Both the position numbers and the translations under genes were made by a program. Shown here in pieces: positions 33,832 through 43,508 of a DNA stretch of 64,000 nucleotides. The notes under the pieces are model-generated. The model was not told the DNA's origin. It worked only from the letters and a program-made list of their open reading frames with translations, and ran no database searches. Each line of letters begins with the position of its first letter. Position 1 is the first letter of the stretch. Source of the stretch: an uncultured Tropicimonas sp. (GTDB taxonomy: Bacteria; Pseudomonadota; Alphaproteobacteria; Rhodobacterales; Rhodobacteraceae); the NCBI GenBank assembly GCA_947497945.1, contig CANMIP010000021.1, positions 1-64,000 on the forward strand, in the 5' to 3' direction.

Positions 33832-34671
33832 TCAGCGTCCCCGACGCGCGAGGAAGGCCAGCCGCTCGAAGAGATGCACATCCTGCTCATTCTTCAAGAG
33901 CGCCCCATGCAGGCGCGGCAGCGCCTCGGCGGCATCGCGCCGCAGGTCCTCGGCCGCAAGATCCTCGGCCAGCAGCAGTTTCAGCCAGTCCAGGACTTCC
34001 GAAGTGGAGGGTTTCTTCTTCAAGCCCTGCTGCTCCCGGATCTCGTAGAACTGCGTCAGCGCCTCGGTCAGCAGCGCCTGCTTGATGCCAGGGTGATGGA
34101 CCTCGACGATCTGCTTCATCACCTCGACATCCGGGAATCGGATATAGTGAAAGAAACAGCGACGCAGGAATGCGTCGGGCAGTTCCTTCTCGTTGTTGGA
34201 GGTGATGATGACGATAGGGCGGTTGACCGCTTTCACTGTCTCGTTGGTCTCGTAAACATGGAACTCCATCCGGTCGAGCTCCTGCAACAGGTCGTTGGGG
34301 AACTCGATATCGGCCTTGTCGATCTCGTCGATCAGCAGGACGACCTTTCCCTCGGCCGCAAAGGCGTCCCAGAGCTTGCCGCGCTTGATGTAATTGGCCA
34401 CGTCATGTACGCGCTCATCGCCGAGCTGGCTGTCGCGCAAACGGCTGACGGCGTCATACTCGTAAAGACCCTGCTGGGCTCGGGTGGTGGACTTGATATG
34501 CCATTCGATCATCGGCAACCCGAGCGCGGCGGCGACCTGGCGGGCGAGTTCGGTCTTGCCGGTGCCCGGCTCGCCTTTGACGAGAAGCGGTCGCTCGAGT
34601 GTCACCGCGGCGTTGACGGCGACCTTGAGGTCCTCAGTGGCGACATATGAATCTGTACCCGAGAATTTCAT
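33832..34671 (-). CDS. MoxR family AAA+ ATPase
   Basis: 'RPLLVKGEPGTGKTELARQVAAALGLPMIEWHIKSTTRAQQGLYEYDAVSRLRDSQ', 'VVLLIDEIDKADIEFPNDLLQELDRMEF', 'ITSNNEKELPDAFLRRCFFHYI'. Confidence 0.93.
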   Translation of the reverse strand: MKFSGTDSYVATEDLKVAVNAAVTLERPLLVKGEPGTGKTELARQVAAALGLPMIEWHIKSTTRAQQGLYEYDAVSRLRDSQLGDERVHDVANYIKRGKLWDAFAAEGKVVLLIDEIDKADIEFPNDLLQELDRMEFHVYETNETVKAVNRPIVIITSNNEKELPDAFLRRCFFHYIRFPDVEVMKQIVEVHHPGIKQALLTEALTQFYEIREQQGLKKKPSTSEVLDWLKLLLAEDLAAEDLRRDAAEALPRLHGALLKNEQDVHLFERLAFLARRGR

Positions 34672-34890
34672 TTGGTTTTCCCGCCCCTTGGGTTGCGAAC
34701 TTGAAGCGCGGCCCGTCCCGCATCTGCGCCACACTGCCTTTGCTTTTTGTAAGTGACAACCCGGTATGCTTGGAGTAAGCACCGCGCCAAGGGAGACAAG
34801 ATGCCTGTGACGGAAGACCAGATGGACAACGAGATGCCGGAGACCGGCAAAGGGCACGCGACGCAGGCCGACATTCGAGAGGGAGCAGGG

Positions 34891-35313
34891 ATGAAACAGG
34901 AAACCTTTCTGCCGGAAGACTACCGTCCCGCCGAAGATGAGCCATTCATGAACGAGATGCAGCTGGAGTATTTCCGCCGCAAACTCCTCGCATGGAAGGA
35001 AGACCTTCTGGCTGACAGCCGCGACACGATCGAGGGGCTGCAGGACAGCACGCGCAACATCCCCGATGTGGCCGACCGGGCCAGCGAGGAGACGGACCGG
35101 GCGCTGGAACTGCGCACGCGGGACCGCCAGCGCAAGCTCGTCGGCAAGATCGATTCGGCGCTGCGCCGCATCGACGAGGGTGAATACGGCTATTGCGAGG
35201 AGACCGGCGAGCCGATCTCGCTCAAACGGCTGGACGCGCGTCCGATCGCGACGCTGAGCCTCGAAGCGCAGGAGCGCCATGAGCGTCGCGAGAAGGTGCA
35301 TCGCGACGACTGA
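34891..35313 (+). CDS. dksA: RNA polymerase-binding protein DksA
   Basis: 'MKQETFLPEDYRPAEDEPFMNEMQLEYFRRKLLAWKEDLL...IDEGEYGYCEETGEPISLKRLDARPIATLSLEAQERHE'; RBS GGGAGCAGGG. Confidence 0.95.
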   Translation: MKQETFLPEDYRPAEDEPFMNEMQLEYFRRKLLAWKEDLLADSRDTIEGLQDSTRNIPDVADRASEETDRALELRTRDRQRKLVGKIDSALRRIDEGEYGYCEETGEPISLKRLDARPIATLSLEAQERHERREKVHRDD

Positions 35314-35360
35314 GCCCGGAGCCGCTTTCCGGAGCGGACGGGATTGGAGAAGAGACAGGG

Positions 35361-35388
35361 CGCCGGGAGTATCTCCCGGCGTTTTTTT
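35361..35388 (+). terminator. Rho-independent terminator after dksA
   Basis: CGCCGGGAG-TAT-CTCCCGGCG followed by TTTTTTT. Confidence 0.92.
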
Positions 35389-35405
35389 GTTGAATTGGGG
35401 AAGCT

Positions 35406-36578
35406 ATGAACCTGATCGGACAGCAGATTACCGTCCTGGGCGCCGGGATCGCGGGCCTGAGCGTGGCGCGGGCGCTGGCGATGCGCGGCGTCAGCGTACG
35501 CGTGCTGGAGCGGGCGCCGGAGATCACCGAGGTCGGCGCCGGGATACAGGTTTCCCCCAATGCGGCGACCGTGTTGCGCGGGCTCGGGCTGGAACGGGAA
35601 TTCGAGGAGATTTCCGTGGCCTCGCAGGGGGCGGCGCTGCGCGATTATGCGCGAGGCGCCGAAGTGTTGCGGCTGGACCTGACGAAGTTCGGCCGTTTCG
35701 GGCTGGTGCACCGGGCGGACATGGTCGGGATGCTGGCGGACGCGGCGCGCGAGGTCGGAATCCAGATCGAGCATGGGGTGTCGGTTTCGGATGTGTCGCT
35801 GGACGGCGAGCGGCCGGTTCTCACGCTGGAGGATGGCAGCACACGCGAGGCCGACCTGCTTGTCGGCGCGGACGGGCTGCGCTCGAAGGTCCGTGCCGCG
35901 CTGCTAGGGCCGGAACAGGCCGAGTTCACTGGCCATGTCGCCTGGCGGGCGCTGCTGCCGATCGCGCCGGGGGAGGTGCCGCAGGAGGCGCATGTCTTCA
36001 TGGGGCCGGGACGTCATCTCGTCGCCTATCCGTTGCGGGGCGGGCGGCTGCTCAACATCGTCGGCGTGCACGAGACCGGGACCTGGACCGAAGAGGGCTG
36101 GAACCATCCGGGCGATCCGACAGAGTTTCGAAATGTTTTCAGCCAGTTCGGAGCGCCGGTGCGCGGCTGGCTGGAGCGGGTCGAGGAGGTCATGGTCTGG
36201 GGGTTGTTCAAGCATGCCGTTGCGCCGCTCTGGCATGGTGGCAATGCGGTGCTGATGGGCGACGCGGCCCATCCGACGCTTCCCTTCCTGGCACAGGGCG
36301 CCTGCATGGCGCTGGAAGATGCCTGGGTGTTGGCCGACTGCCTCGCGACGATGGAGAGCCGGTCGGCGGCGCTGGCCTGCTACGAGCGAATCCGGGCGCC
36401 GCGCTGCCGGCGGATCGTCGACGCGGCGACGGCAAATGCGCGAAACTACCATCTTTCCAGCGCGCCGGTCCGGGGCATCGCCCATCTCGGGCTGCGCGTG
36501 ATCGGAAAGACGCTGCCGGGATTCATGCCGGACCGCTTCGACTGGCTTTACTCGCATGACGTGACCAAGTCGGTGTGA
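35406..36578 (+). CDS. FAD-dependent monooxygenase (salicylate hydroxylase-like)
   Basis: 'ITVLGAGIAGLSVARALAMRGVSVRVLERAPEITEVGAGIQVSPNAATVLRGLGL', 'LLVGADGLRSKVR', 'GNAVLMGDAAHPTLPFLAQGACMALEDAWVL'. Confidence 0.92.
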   Translation: MNLIGQQITVLGAGIAGLSVARALAMRGVSVRVLERAPEITEVGAGIQVSPNAATVLRGLGLEREFEEISVASQGAALRDYARGAEVLRLDLTKFGRFGLVHRADMVGMLADAAREVGIQIEHGVSVSDVSLDGERPVLTLEDGSTREADLLVGADGLRSKVRAALLGPEQAEFTGHVAWRALLPIAPGEVPQEAHVFMGPGRHLVAYPLRGGRLLNIVGVHETGTWTEEGWNHPGDPTEFRNVFSQFGAPVRGWLERVEEVMVWGLFKHAVAPLWHGGNAVLMGDAAHPTLPFLAQGACMALEDAWVLADCLATMESRSAALACYERIRAPRCRRIVDAATANARNYHLSSAPVRGIAHLGLRVIGKTLPGFMPDRFDWLYSHDVTKSV

Positions 36579-36590
36579 CGCCGGCGATTT

Positions 36591-36795
36591 TGCCGCAAGC
36601 GTGCTGTAGGAGAGTACCGCGGCGCGCCCATGAGCACGGGGCCAAGGCCGAAATTCGCCGGGCTGACGCATTCTGCTTCGCGCTCAACACGCTGATCTTG
36701 TTTGGGAGTCGTCGAGGCGAGGTGTTGAAAGGAGACGTTGCGGTGTCCCCGCAGGCGCTGGCACGGCCACCTTTGCGCTTCCGTTCAAGAGCCAT
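36591..36795. repeat. Degenerate copy of dispersed intergenic repeat (convergent intergenic)
   Basis: 'GAGCACGGGGCCAAGGCCGAA', 'CTCAACACGCTGATCTTGTTTGG', 'GCAGGCGCTGGCACGGCC', shared with 58431-58605. Confidence 0.55.
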
Positions 36796-36820
36796 GTAGG
36801 GCTGCTGGATCCGTTAAACG

Positions 36821-37762
36821 TTACCCGCCCTTCGCCAGCGGGTGATGCTCCAGCACCAGGTTGCGCAGGCGCTCCTCCAGGACATGGGTATAGATCTCGG
36901 TCGTCGAGATATCCGCATGTCCGAGCAAGGTCTGGATCGCCCGCAGATCGGCGCCGCCCTCCAGCAGATGGGTCGCGAAGGCGTGGCGCAGCACATGCGG
37001 CGTGACCCGGGCCGGGTTGATCCCGGCGGCGAGCGACAATTCCTTCACCAGCGCGTGGAAGCGGTGCCGGGTCAGGTGGCCGGCCTTGCCGGAAGAGGGG
37101 AAGAGGAAGCGCGATGGCGGCAGGCCCCTGGCGCGCACGGCCTCGTCGCGGGCGTCGCGCTCCGAGAGCCAGGTGGCCAGCGCGTCGCGTGCGGGCGGCG
37201 AGAGCGGCACCATGCGCTCCTTGTCGCCCTTGCCGCGCACCAGCAACATGCGCGGATCGCCCCGCGCCGCCGCAACCGGCAGGGAGACCAACTCGCTCAC
37301 CCGCATCCCCGTCGCATAGAGCAACTGCATCAGGCAGGTATTGCGCAGCCGGTCGGCTTGCGTGCGCCCGGTCTCCTGTGCAGCCCCCAGCAGTGCTTCG
37401 ACCTCGGGCACGCTCAGCGTCTTGGGAAGGCTCTTGGTCCGGCCCGGCCCCTTGATCTGGATTGCGGGATTCTCGCCGCGCCAGCCTTCCTCGAAGGCGA
37501 ATCGGTAAATCTGGCGAATGGAGGCGAGCCGGCGGGCCCGGGTCGCGCGGGACAGTCCCTCGGCCTCGCAGGAGACGAGATAGGCCTCGACATCCTCCCG
37601 TCCGGCCGCCGCGAAGGAGAGCCCGCGATGTGCCATCCAGCCGGCATAGTCCCGCAGATCGCGCCCATAGGCCAGGCAGGTGTTCCTGGACGCGTCCAGC
37701 TCTGCCGCCTGCGCCTCCAGGAAACCGGAGATCCAGAGCTCGGCGCTGGACGGTCCGCTCAT
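36821..37762 (-). CDS. xerD: Tyrosine recombinase XerD
   Basis: 'LRHAFATHLLEGGADLRAIQTLLGHADISTTEIYTHV', 'LLYATGMRVSELVSLPV'. Confidence 0.93.
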   Translation of the reverse strand: MSGPSSAELWISGFLEAQAAELDASRNTCLAYGRDLRDYAGWMAHRGLSFAAAGREDVEAYLVSCEAEGLSRATRARRLASIRQIYRFAFEEGWRGENPAIQIKGPGRTKSLPKTLSVPEVEALLGAAQETGRTQADRLRNTCLMQLLYATGMRVSELVSLPVAAARGDPRMLLVRGKGDKERMVPLSPPARDALATWLSERDARDEAVRARGLPPSRFLFPSSGKAGHLTRHRFHALVKELSLAAGINPARVTPHVLRHAFATHLLEGGADLRAIQTLLGHADISTTEIYTHVLEERLRNLVLEHHPLAKGG

Positions 37763-39306
37763 GCGGTGCGGTCCAGCAGCAGGATCTGCAGCGCGGCCTT
37801 GCGGGCGGTCTCCTCCAGCCCGATCCGGCGGAGGAAGGACAGCGAGGCGGAAAGATCGCCCGGATCGGCCTCCGCGCCATTGGCCAGCACTTTCAAAGCC
37901 TCCAGCAGCGCCTCGCCGAAACGCTGTTCTCGCGCCAGGTCGGAAATGCTGGCCGGCAGGTCGGGGGCCGCCTCGCCAAAGGCGGCGCCAATGGCCTGCG
38001 AGAGCAGGTCGTCGCGGCCGGTCCCTTCCTCGCCACGTGCGATGGCGGCGGGGAATGCCAGGTCCGGTGTATCCGGCGCGATGTCGAGGGCGACGGCTTC
38101 GTAATCATCCGAGAGCAGCCCGAGCCGGGTCGCGAGGGAGCCGGCCGCTTCCATCGCCGCGAGTTCGGCGCCAAAGGCGCGGGCGAAGGGCAGAGCGAGA
38201 CCGGCGGCGCGCATCTCCTCCCATGCCTGGGGCAGGATGATTTCGATCGCCTTCCTATCTTCCGCCGCCAGCGCCGCTTTCAGCTCCTGCACCGCGGCGA
38301 CGCGTTCCCAGACACCGCCCGACGCGGAAGGCGACCGCTCGCCATAGATCGCGATCAGCAGGTCGGGTGGGATCGCGCCGGCCCGGGCCAGCCGTTCGGC
38401 GGCCTCGATGCGTGGCTTCCAGCCGGCCGAGGGGCGCAGGTCCGAATGGGCGAAGGCCAGCGGCAATGGGGCGGTCGGCATCGGCGCGCCGATCGCCTCC
38501 AGCATCCGGAAGGTCAGCGGGCTCGGCCGGTGCGGCGTCGCGATGGGCGGCAGGAAATCGGACAGCGCCGGGTCGAGGAACTGCGCCAGCAGCGCATCCT
38601 CCTCGACCGAGAGCTGTCCGAGCGCCTTCGCGCTTTCCAGTGTCAGTGCCGCCGCGGCCCAATCGCCGGTCCGCGCCAGGCAGAAGATTCGCACCGGGAA
38701 GGAGGGCGAGAGCCCGGGCACCGCCCGCATCCGCGCGCAGGCCGCCTGTTCGCGCCCCGTCAACAGGCCGACGTCAAAGGCGCGGCGGAACAGCTCGGGC
38801 TCGTTGGACCCGGCGCGCTCCAGCAGCGCCTCGGCCTCCTCGACCGCGCCCCGCGCCAGCAGCGCGTCGATTCGCGCCTGCAGCAGCGGTGCGCGCGGGG
38901 TCGAGCCCTGCGGCGGATCCAGCTCGGCCAGCATGATGTGGCGGAACTCGTCCTGCACCGCGGGCAGCGGCTCGGCGGGGAAATCGGCAATGATACGGAT
39001 CAGCTGGTCGAGATCGGAGGCGCCCCAGAGATTGGTCGGCAACCCGGTCACGGCGCGCGACAGCAGGCCCACCCCGTCGGGCGAGGGCGCGTCCAGCCGC
39101 TGCACGGTGATCGGCTCTGTCACCACGCCGGGCGTGACAGGCGGCGTGCCGAGTGCGTTGGCCGGCGGGTGGGCGAGGCTGTCCGAGAGCCAGTCGATGG
39201 CGGAGATCGGGTCCGGTTGGCCCGGAATGGCGTCCTGCGCTCCCGCGGCTCCCAAGGGTACGAGGACGCTCAGGGCGAGGCCGAAAATGGCTGTTCTGAA
39301 GGGCAT
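37759..39306 (-). CDS. Uncharacterised secreted/periplasmic protein
   Basis: 515-aa ORF with signal peptide 'MPFRTAIFGLALSVLVPLGAAGAQD'; overlaps xerD start by 4 bp (coupled). Confidence 0.75.
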   Translation of the reverse strand: MPFRTAIFGLALSVLVPLGAAGAQDAIPGQPDPISAIDWLSDSLAHPPANALGTPPVTPGVVTEPITVQRLDAPSPDGVGLLSRAVTGLPTNLWGASDLDQLIRIIADFPAEPLPAVQDEFRHIMLAELDPPQGSTPRAPLLQARIDALLARGAVEEAEALLERAGSNEPELFRRAFDVGLLTGREQAACARMRAVPGLSPSFPVRIFCLARTGDWAAAALTLESAKALGQLSVEEDALLAQFLDPALSDFLPPIATPHRPSPLTFRMLEAIGAPMPTAPLPLAFAHSDLRPSAGWKPRIEAAERLARAGAIPPDLLIAIYGERSPSASGGVWERVAAVQELKAALAAEDRKAIEIILPQAWEEMRAAGLALPFARAFGAELAAMEAAGSLATRLGLLSDDYEAVALDIAPDTPDLAFPAAIARGEEGTGRDDLLSQAIGAAFGEAAPDLPASISDLAREQRFGEALLEALKVLANGAEADPGDLSASLSFLRRIGLEETARKAALQILLLDRTA

Positions 39307-39310
39307 CGGC

Positions 39311-39445
39311 TCAGTTCACATCCAGCGTGACCGGTTCGCTGACGCGCGTCTGGCTCGGGGTGAGATCGGCGATATACGCATAGCCGACAAGGCCGATCCC
39401 GGCCAGCACCACGAGATAGAGCAGTAGTTTGATCAGTCGCCACAT
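39311..39445 (-). CDS. Small single-TM protein
   Basis: 'MWRLIKLLLYLVVLAGIGLVGYAYIADLTPSQTRVSEPVTLDVN', directly upstream of the 515-aa gene. Confidence 0.65.
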   Translation of the reverse strand: MWRLIKLLLYLVVLAGIGLVGYAYIADLTPSQTRVSEPVTLDVN

Positions 39446-39610
39446 CTTATCGCCTGCCTTCTTTCCGCGCGCCTTCCAGGGCACGTCCGGGGAATTTATA
39501 CATGGCATCCTGAGCGAATTCACGCCATTGAGGGAGATAATTTTTCACTCGGCGAAGTGGCGCCGGAATTGCCCGCCGACGGGCATGAAAAGGCGACTGG
39601 GGAGACTCGA

Positions 39611-40153
39611 TTGACGGCGCGACTGAAGAAGACGGTTGTTCTTGTGGGCATGATGGGGGCGGGCAAGACGGCCGTGGGGACGGCGTTGGCGGCGCGACTC
39701 GGTGTGCCCTTTCTCGACAGCGATGCCGAGATCGTCGCGGCGGCCCAGATGCCGATTGCCGAGATCTTCACACGCGACGGCGAAGCCTTCTTCCGGGACC
39801 GCGAAAGCGAGGTGATCTTGCGGCTGCTCGACGGCGCGCCCGGCATCCTGTCGACCGGCGGCGGCGCCTTCCTGGCGGAGCGGAACCGGCAGATGATCCA
39901 TGAGCGCGGCGTCTCCGTCCTGCTCGATGCCGATATCGACCTGCTCTGGAACCGGGTGAAGCACAAGGAGACGCGACCGCTGTTGCGAACCGCCGATCCG
40001 CGTGCAACCCTCGAGGAAATCTACGCGGCACGGGCGCCGATCTACGCCCTGGCCGATCTCGCTGTCCAGGCGCGCCCGGAATATGCCATCACCGACATGG
40101 TCGGGAGGGTGATCGAGGCGCTCGAGGGCCGGCCGGACGTGTTTGGGGAGTGA
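39611..40153 (+). CDS. aroK: Shikimate kinase
   Basis: 'VVLVGMMGAGKTAVGTALAARLGVPFLDSDAEIVAAAQMPIAEIFTRDGEAFFRDRESEVI'; TTG start after GGGGAGA (longer ORF from 39557). Confidence 0.94.
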   Translation: MTARLKKTVVLVGMMGAGKTAVGTALAARLGVPFLDSDAEIVAAAQMPIAEIFTRDGEAFFRDRESEVILRLLDGAPGILSTGGGAFLAERNRQMIHERGVSVLLDADIDLLWNRVKHKETRPLLRTADPRATLEEIYAARAPIYALADLAVQARPEYAITDMVGRVIEALEGRPDVFGE

Positions 40154-40160
40154 TTGAATC

Positions 40161-41267
40161 ATGGAAATCGTTCACGTGCCGCTGGGAGCGCGCGCCTATG
40201 ATGTCGGGATCGGTTCGGGTGTGCTGGAGCGGGCCGGCTATCGCATCGCGCCGTTTCTCAAGCGTCCGCTCGTCGCCATCGTCACCGACGAAACCGTTGC
40301 CGGGCTGCACCTGGAGGCGCTGAAGGCCTCGCTGGCGGAGGAAGGGATCGAATGCGTTACCCTGATCCTGCCCCCGGGCGAGGCGACGAAATCCTGGCCG
40401 CATCTGCAGACCTGCGTCGAGTGGCTTCTCGAAGAGCGGATCGAGCGCTCGGACATGATTGTCGCCTTTGGCGGCGGGGTGATCGGCGACCTGGTGGGCT
40501 TTGCCGCCTCGATCGTCCGGCGCGGCATCCGCTTCGTGCAGATCCCGACGACGCTGTTGGCGCAGGTCGACAGCTCGGTCGGCGGCAAGACGGCGATCAA
40601 CTCGCCTGTCGGCAAGAACCTCGTCGGGGCCTTCTACCAGCCGAGCTTCGTGCTGGCCGATGTGGACGTGCTGGGCACGCTGACGGAACGCGATTTCCTG
40701 GCCGGCTATGGCGAGGTGGTGAAATACGGGCTGCTCGGGGACCTGAAATTCTTCGAATGGCTGGAGCAGTGCGGACCGGCGCTGGCGGCGGGCGATGTCG
40801 GCGCGCGGATCGCGGCGGTGAAATGGTCGGTGCAGATGAAGGCCGATATCGTCACGCGCGACGAGACCGAGCAGGGCGACCGGGCGCTGCTCAATCTCGG
40901 CCACACATTCGGCCACGCGCTGGAGGCGGCGACCGGCTACTCGGACCGGCTGCTGCATGGCGAGGGCGTGGCCATCGGCTGCGCGCTGGCGATCGAGCTT
41001 TCGGCCCGGCTGGGCCTGTCCTCGCAGGAGGATCCGAGCCGGGTGCGGGCGCATCTGCGGCGGATGGGGATGAAGGTCGACCTGGGTGACATTCCGGGCG
41101 AGTTGCCTTCGGCCGAGGCTTTGCTGGAGCTGATGGGGCAGGACAAGAAGGTCGTCGCCGGCCAGCTTCGCTACGTGCTGACCCGCGGGATCGGGCGGGC
41201 CTTTGTCTCTTCGGATGTGCCGAGCGCCGAGGTCCTGCGCCTGTTGCGGGATGAGCTCGGCACGTAA
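40161..41267 (+). CDS. aroB: 3-dehydroquinate synthase
   Basis: 'VAFGGGVIGDLVGFAASIVRRGIRFVQIPTTLLAQVDSSVGGKTAINSPVGKNLVGAFYQPSFVLAD', 'NLGHTFGHALE'. Confidence 0.97.
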   Translation: MEIVHVPLGARAYDVGIGSGVLERAGYRIAPFLKRPLVAIVTDETVAGLHLEALKASLAEEGIECVTLILPPGEATKSWPHLQTCVEWLLEERIERSDMIVAFGGGVIGDLVGFAASIVRRGIRFVQIPTTLLAQVDSSVGGKTAINSPVGKNLVGAFYQPSFVLADVDVLGTLTERDFLAGYGEVVKYGLLGDLKFFEWLEQCGPALAAGDVGARIAAVKWSVQMKADIVTRDETEQGDRALLNLGHTFGHALEAATGYSDRLLHGEGVAIGCALAIELSARLGLSSQEDPSRVRAHLRRMGMKVDLGDIPGELPSAEALLELMGQDKKVVAGQLRYVLTRGIGRAFVSSDVPSAEVLRLLRDELGT

Positions 41268-41274
41268 GCGCGTT

Positions 41275-41440
41275 TCGCCGCTGCCGTTGTGCCTGCGCCC
41301 GTCCGTCCCGACGGGCCAGCGCCTTGTCTTCCACGCGCAACGCTCTGATCTATCACGGATTTGGCCGAGAAAAAGCCGGGGATCACAGAAGTTGCAGCAC
41401 CATCCCAAAGGGATGGAGTCGGCATGGCACGTTCTCTTCC
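41275..41440. repeat. Degenerate copy of dispersed intergenic repeat (convergent intergenic)
   Basis: 'CGTCCCGACGGGCCAGCGCCTTGTCTTCC' and 'CAACGCTCTGATCTATCACGGATTTGGCCG' match 58478-58542. Confidence 0.6.
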
Positions 41441-41455
41441 GGGATCTGCCGCGAT

Positions 41456-42121
41456 TTACTCCGCCGCGTGCATATGTTCGAGCGTATAGGTCAGCCCCTC
41501 GCGGATATGGTGCTCAAGATGCTTGCGCGCCAGCGCCGCATCGCGCGCAAGGGCGGCGTCGAACACCGCCCGGTGCTCTTCCACCGCCACGGTCCCGCGA
41601 TTGGTCATGACCAGCATCTGGTAGCGCAGGTATTTGTCATAGAGCCGCGCGTGCAACTCCAGCAGGTTCCGCGAATTGCAGGCCTGGATCAGCGCGAGAT
41701 GGAACTCCCAGTCATAGCGCTTCCACAGCTCGACCTCGGACGTGTCGCCGGCCAGCATGCGCTGTTCCAGCAGGTGCAGCTTGTGATGCGCGGCGACGAG
41801 ATTGCCTTCCCAATCTGTGTCCCCATTGGCGACCGACAGTTCCAGCGCATGGCATTCGAGCAGCACGCGCAGGTTGGACACCTCGACAAGATCCTCGGCC
41901 GAGACCGGCGTGACGAAGAAGCCTCGTTGCTCCGGCGCGTCGACAAAGCCTTCGCTCGCAAGCCGGTTCAGCGTCTCACGCAGGGTCGACAGGCTGGCCG
42001 AATACTGCGCCTTGAGCGGCTCAAGCTTGAGCTTCATCCCCGGCGGCAAAACGCCGAAAATGATGTCGCGCTTGATCCGCTGATACGTGCTTGAGCCGAC
42101 TGTCTGGTGTTGGTTCGTCAT
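41456..42121 (-). CDS. GntR family (FCD) transcriptional regulator
   Basis: 'TYQRIKRDIIFGVLPPGMKLKLEPLKAQYSASLSTLRETLNRLASEGFVDAPEQRGFFVTPVSAEDLVEV' winged helix plus FCD C-terminal domain. Confidence 0.93.
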   Translation of the reverse strand: MTNQHQTVGSSTYQRIKRDIIFGVLPPGMKLKLEPLKAQYSASLSTLRETLNRLASEGFVDAPEQRGFFVTPVSAEDLVEVSNLRVLLECHALELSVANGDTDWEGNLVAAHHKLHLLEQRMLAGDTSEVELWKRYDWEFHLALIQACNSRNLLELHARLYDKYLRYQMLVMTNRGTVAVEEHRAVFDAALARDAALARKHLEHHIREGLTYTLEHMHAAE

Positions 42122-42129
42122 CTGCTGGC

Positions 42130-42143
42130 ATCTGATATTTTGG
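42130..42143. promoter_or_regulatory. GntR operator-like site upstream of the gntR gene (partial palindrome)
   Basis: ATC-T-GATATTTTGG, same right arm as 54242-54252. Confidence 0.55.
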
Positions 42144-42209
42144 GATTTGTCATGAATGTAGCCGCTTCTCCGCATGCCCTCAATAGCATGAATTTACCAG
42201 CAAAGTCAA

Positions 42210-42228
42210 AAAATATCAGAGATTATTG
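42210..42228. promoter_or_regulatory. GntR operator-like site upstream of the 42327 oxidoreductase (imperfect)
   Basis: AAAATATC-AGA-GATTATTG, left arm identical to sites at 43406 and 54234. Confidence 0.5.
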
Positions 42229-42326
42229 AAAGTATCGGCTGTTGCGGCTAGTCTTTGCGGAACGGGCCGAGTCGTGCCGCAGCGGCGGGGCGACAGGGGA
42301 GGGGCCGCAACTTCGGGAGCGACGGC

Positions 42327-43376
42327 ATGAGCGATGAAACTGTGAGACTTGTCGTGGCCGGGGTCGGGCTTGTCGGGCGACGGCATGTCGACGCGATCCG
42401 CCAGACCGCCGCAACCGAGCTCGCCGCCGTGGTCGATCCCAGCCCCGAGGGCCGCGCCTATGCCGAAGAGAACGGGTTGGTCTGGTTCGAGACGCTGGAC
42501 GCGATGTTCGACGCCGTTACGCCGGATGGCGTGATCCTGTCCACGCCGACCCTGCTGCATGTCGAACAGGCGATGGTCTGTGTCGAACGTGGCTGTCCGG
42601 CGCTGGTGGAGAAGCCGCTGGCAACCTCCGCCGAGGATGCCGCCAGGCTGGTCGTGGCGGCTGACGCTGCCGGCGTGAAGCTTCTTGTGGGCCATCATCG
42701 GCGCCATAACCCCCTGATCCGGAAGGCTGTCGAGCTGATCGAGGCGGGCCGGATCGGACAGGTGCGCGCCGTGCAGGCCAGCGCCTGGTTCTACAAGCCC
42801 GAAAACTATTACGATGTCGCGCCCTGGCGCAAGGCGAAGGGGGCGGGGCCGATCTCGGTCAATCTCGCCCATGACGTGGACCTGATCCGGCATCTCTGCG
42901 GCGAGATCGTCTCCGTGCGCGCCCAGGCCACGCCCTCGATCCGGGGCTACGAGAACGAGGATGTCGCGGCGGCCGTCTTCCGCTTCGAGAATGACGCCAT
43001 CGGCACGATCACCGTCTCGGACGCCATCGTCGCGCCCTGGAGTTGGGAACTGACCTCGCAGGAATACCCGATCTACCCGCGCACCTCCGAGAGCTGCTAC
43101 CTGATCGGTGGCAGCCACGGCTCGCTCTCGCTGCCGGACCTGCGGGTCTGGAGCCATAGCGAGACCCGCGACTGGTGGACGCCGATCTCCGCCACTTCGG
43201 TCACGCGCGACAGCTCGGACCCGCTTCTCAACCAGATCGATCATTTCGCCGAAGTGATCCGTGGCGAGGCCGAACCGCTTGTCAGTGGGCTGGAAGGGCT
43301 GCGGACGTTGCGCGTCATCGAGGCGATCCAGAACTCGGCAGAAAGTGGCGAAGCGATAGAGATTTTCAAGGATTGA
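42327..43376 (+). CDS. Gfo/Idh/MocA family oxidoreductase
   Basis: 'LVVAGVGLVGRRHVDAIRQTAATELAAVVDPSPEG', 'VEKPLATSAEDAARLV', 'LVGHHRRHNPLI'. Confidence 0.93.
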   Translation: MSDETVRLVVAGVGLVGRRHVDAIRQTAATELAAVVDPSPEGRAYAEENGLVWFETLDAMFDAVTPDGVILSTPTLLHVEQAMVCVERGCPALVEKPLATSAEDAARLVVAADAAGVKLLVGHHRRHNPLIRKAVELIEAGRIGQVRAVQASAWFYKPENYYDVAPWRKAKGAGPISVNLAHDVDLIRHLCGEIVSVRAQATPSIRGYENEDVAAAVFRFENDAIGTITVSDAIVAPWSWELTSQEYPIYPRTSESCYLIGGSHGSLSLPDLRVWSHSETRDWWTPISATSVTRDSSDPLLNQIDHFAEVIRGEAEPLVSGLEGLRTLRVIEAIQNSAESGEAIEIFKD

Positions 43377-43405
43377 GGCAGTAGGCCGGACGATTTATAA
43401 AAACC

Positions 43406-43422
43406 AAAATATCTGATATTTT
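43406..43422. promoter_or_regulatory. GntR operator-like palindrome upstream of TRAP genes
   Basis: AAAATATC-T-GATATTTT perfect palindrome. Confidence 0.7.
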
Positions 43423-43508
43423 CAGATTTATATTGAATTTTGGAGTCGTCCGGATAGAGTTGATCCACGGGCGCTGCCAGGGGGCAGGGCTCAATTGGGA
43501 GGAAAAAC

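Noticed and set aside
33444-34085. 212-aa plus-strand ORF between the J-domain and MoxR genes
   Set aside because: Overlaps MoxR antisense and the dispersed repeat; composition not protein-like.
39611-41267. aroK-aroB as part of the neighbouring shikimate-like catabolic cluster
   Set aside because: They are biosynthetic genes next to xerD, on the other side of a convergent gap and outside the GntR operator sites; proximity looks coincidental.
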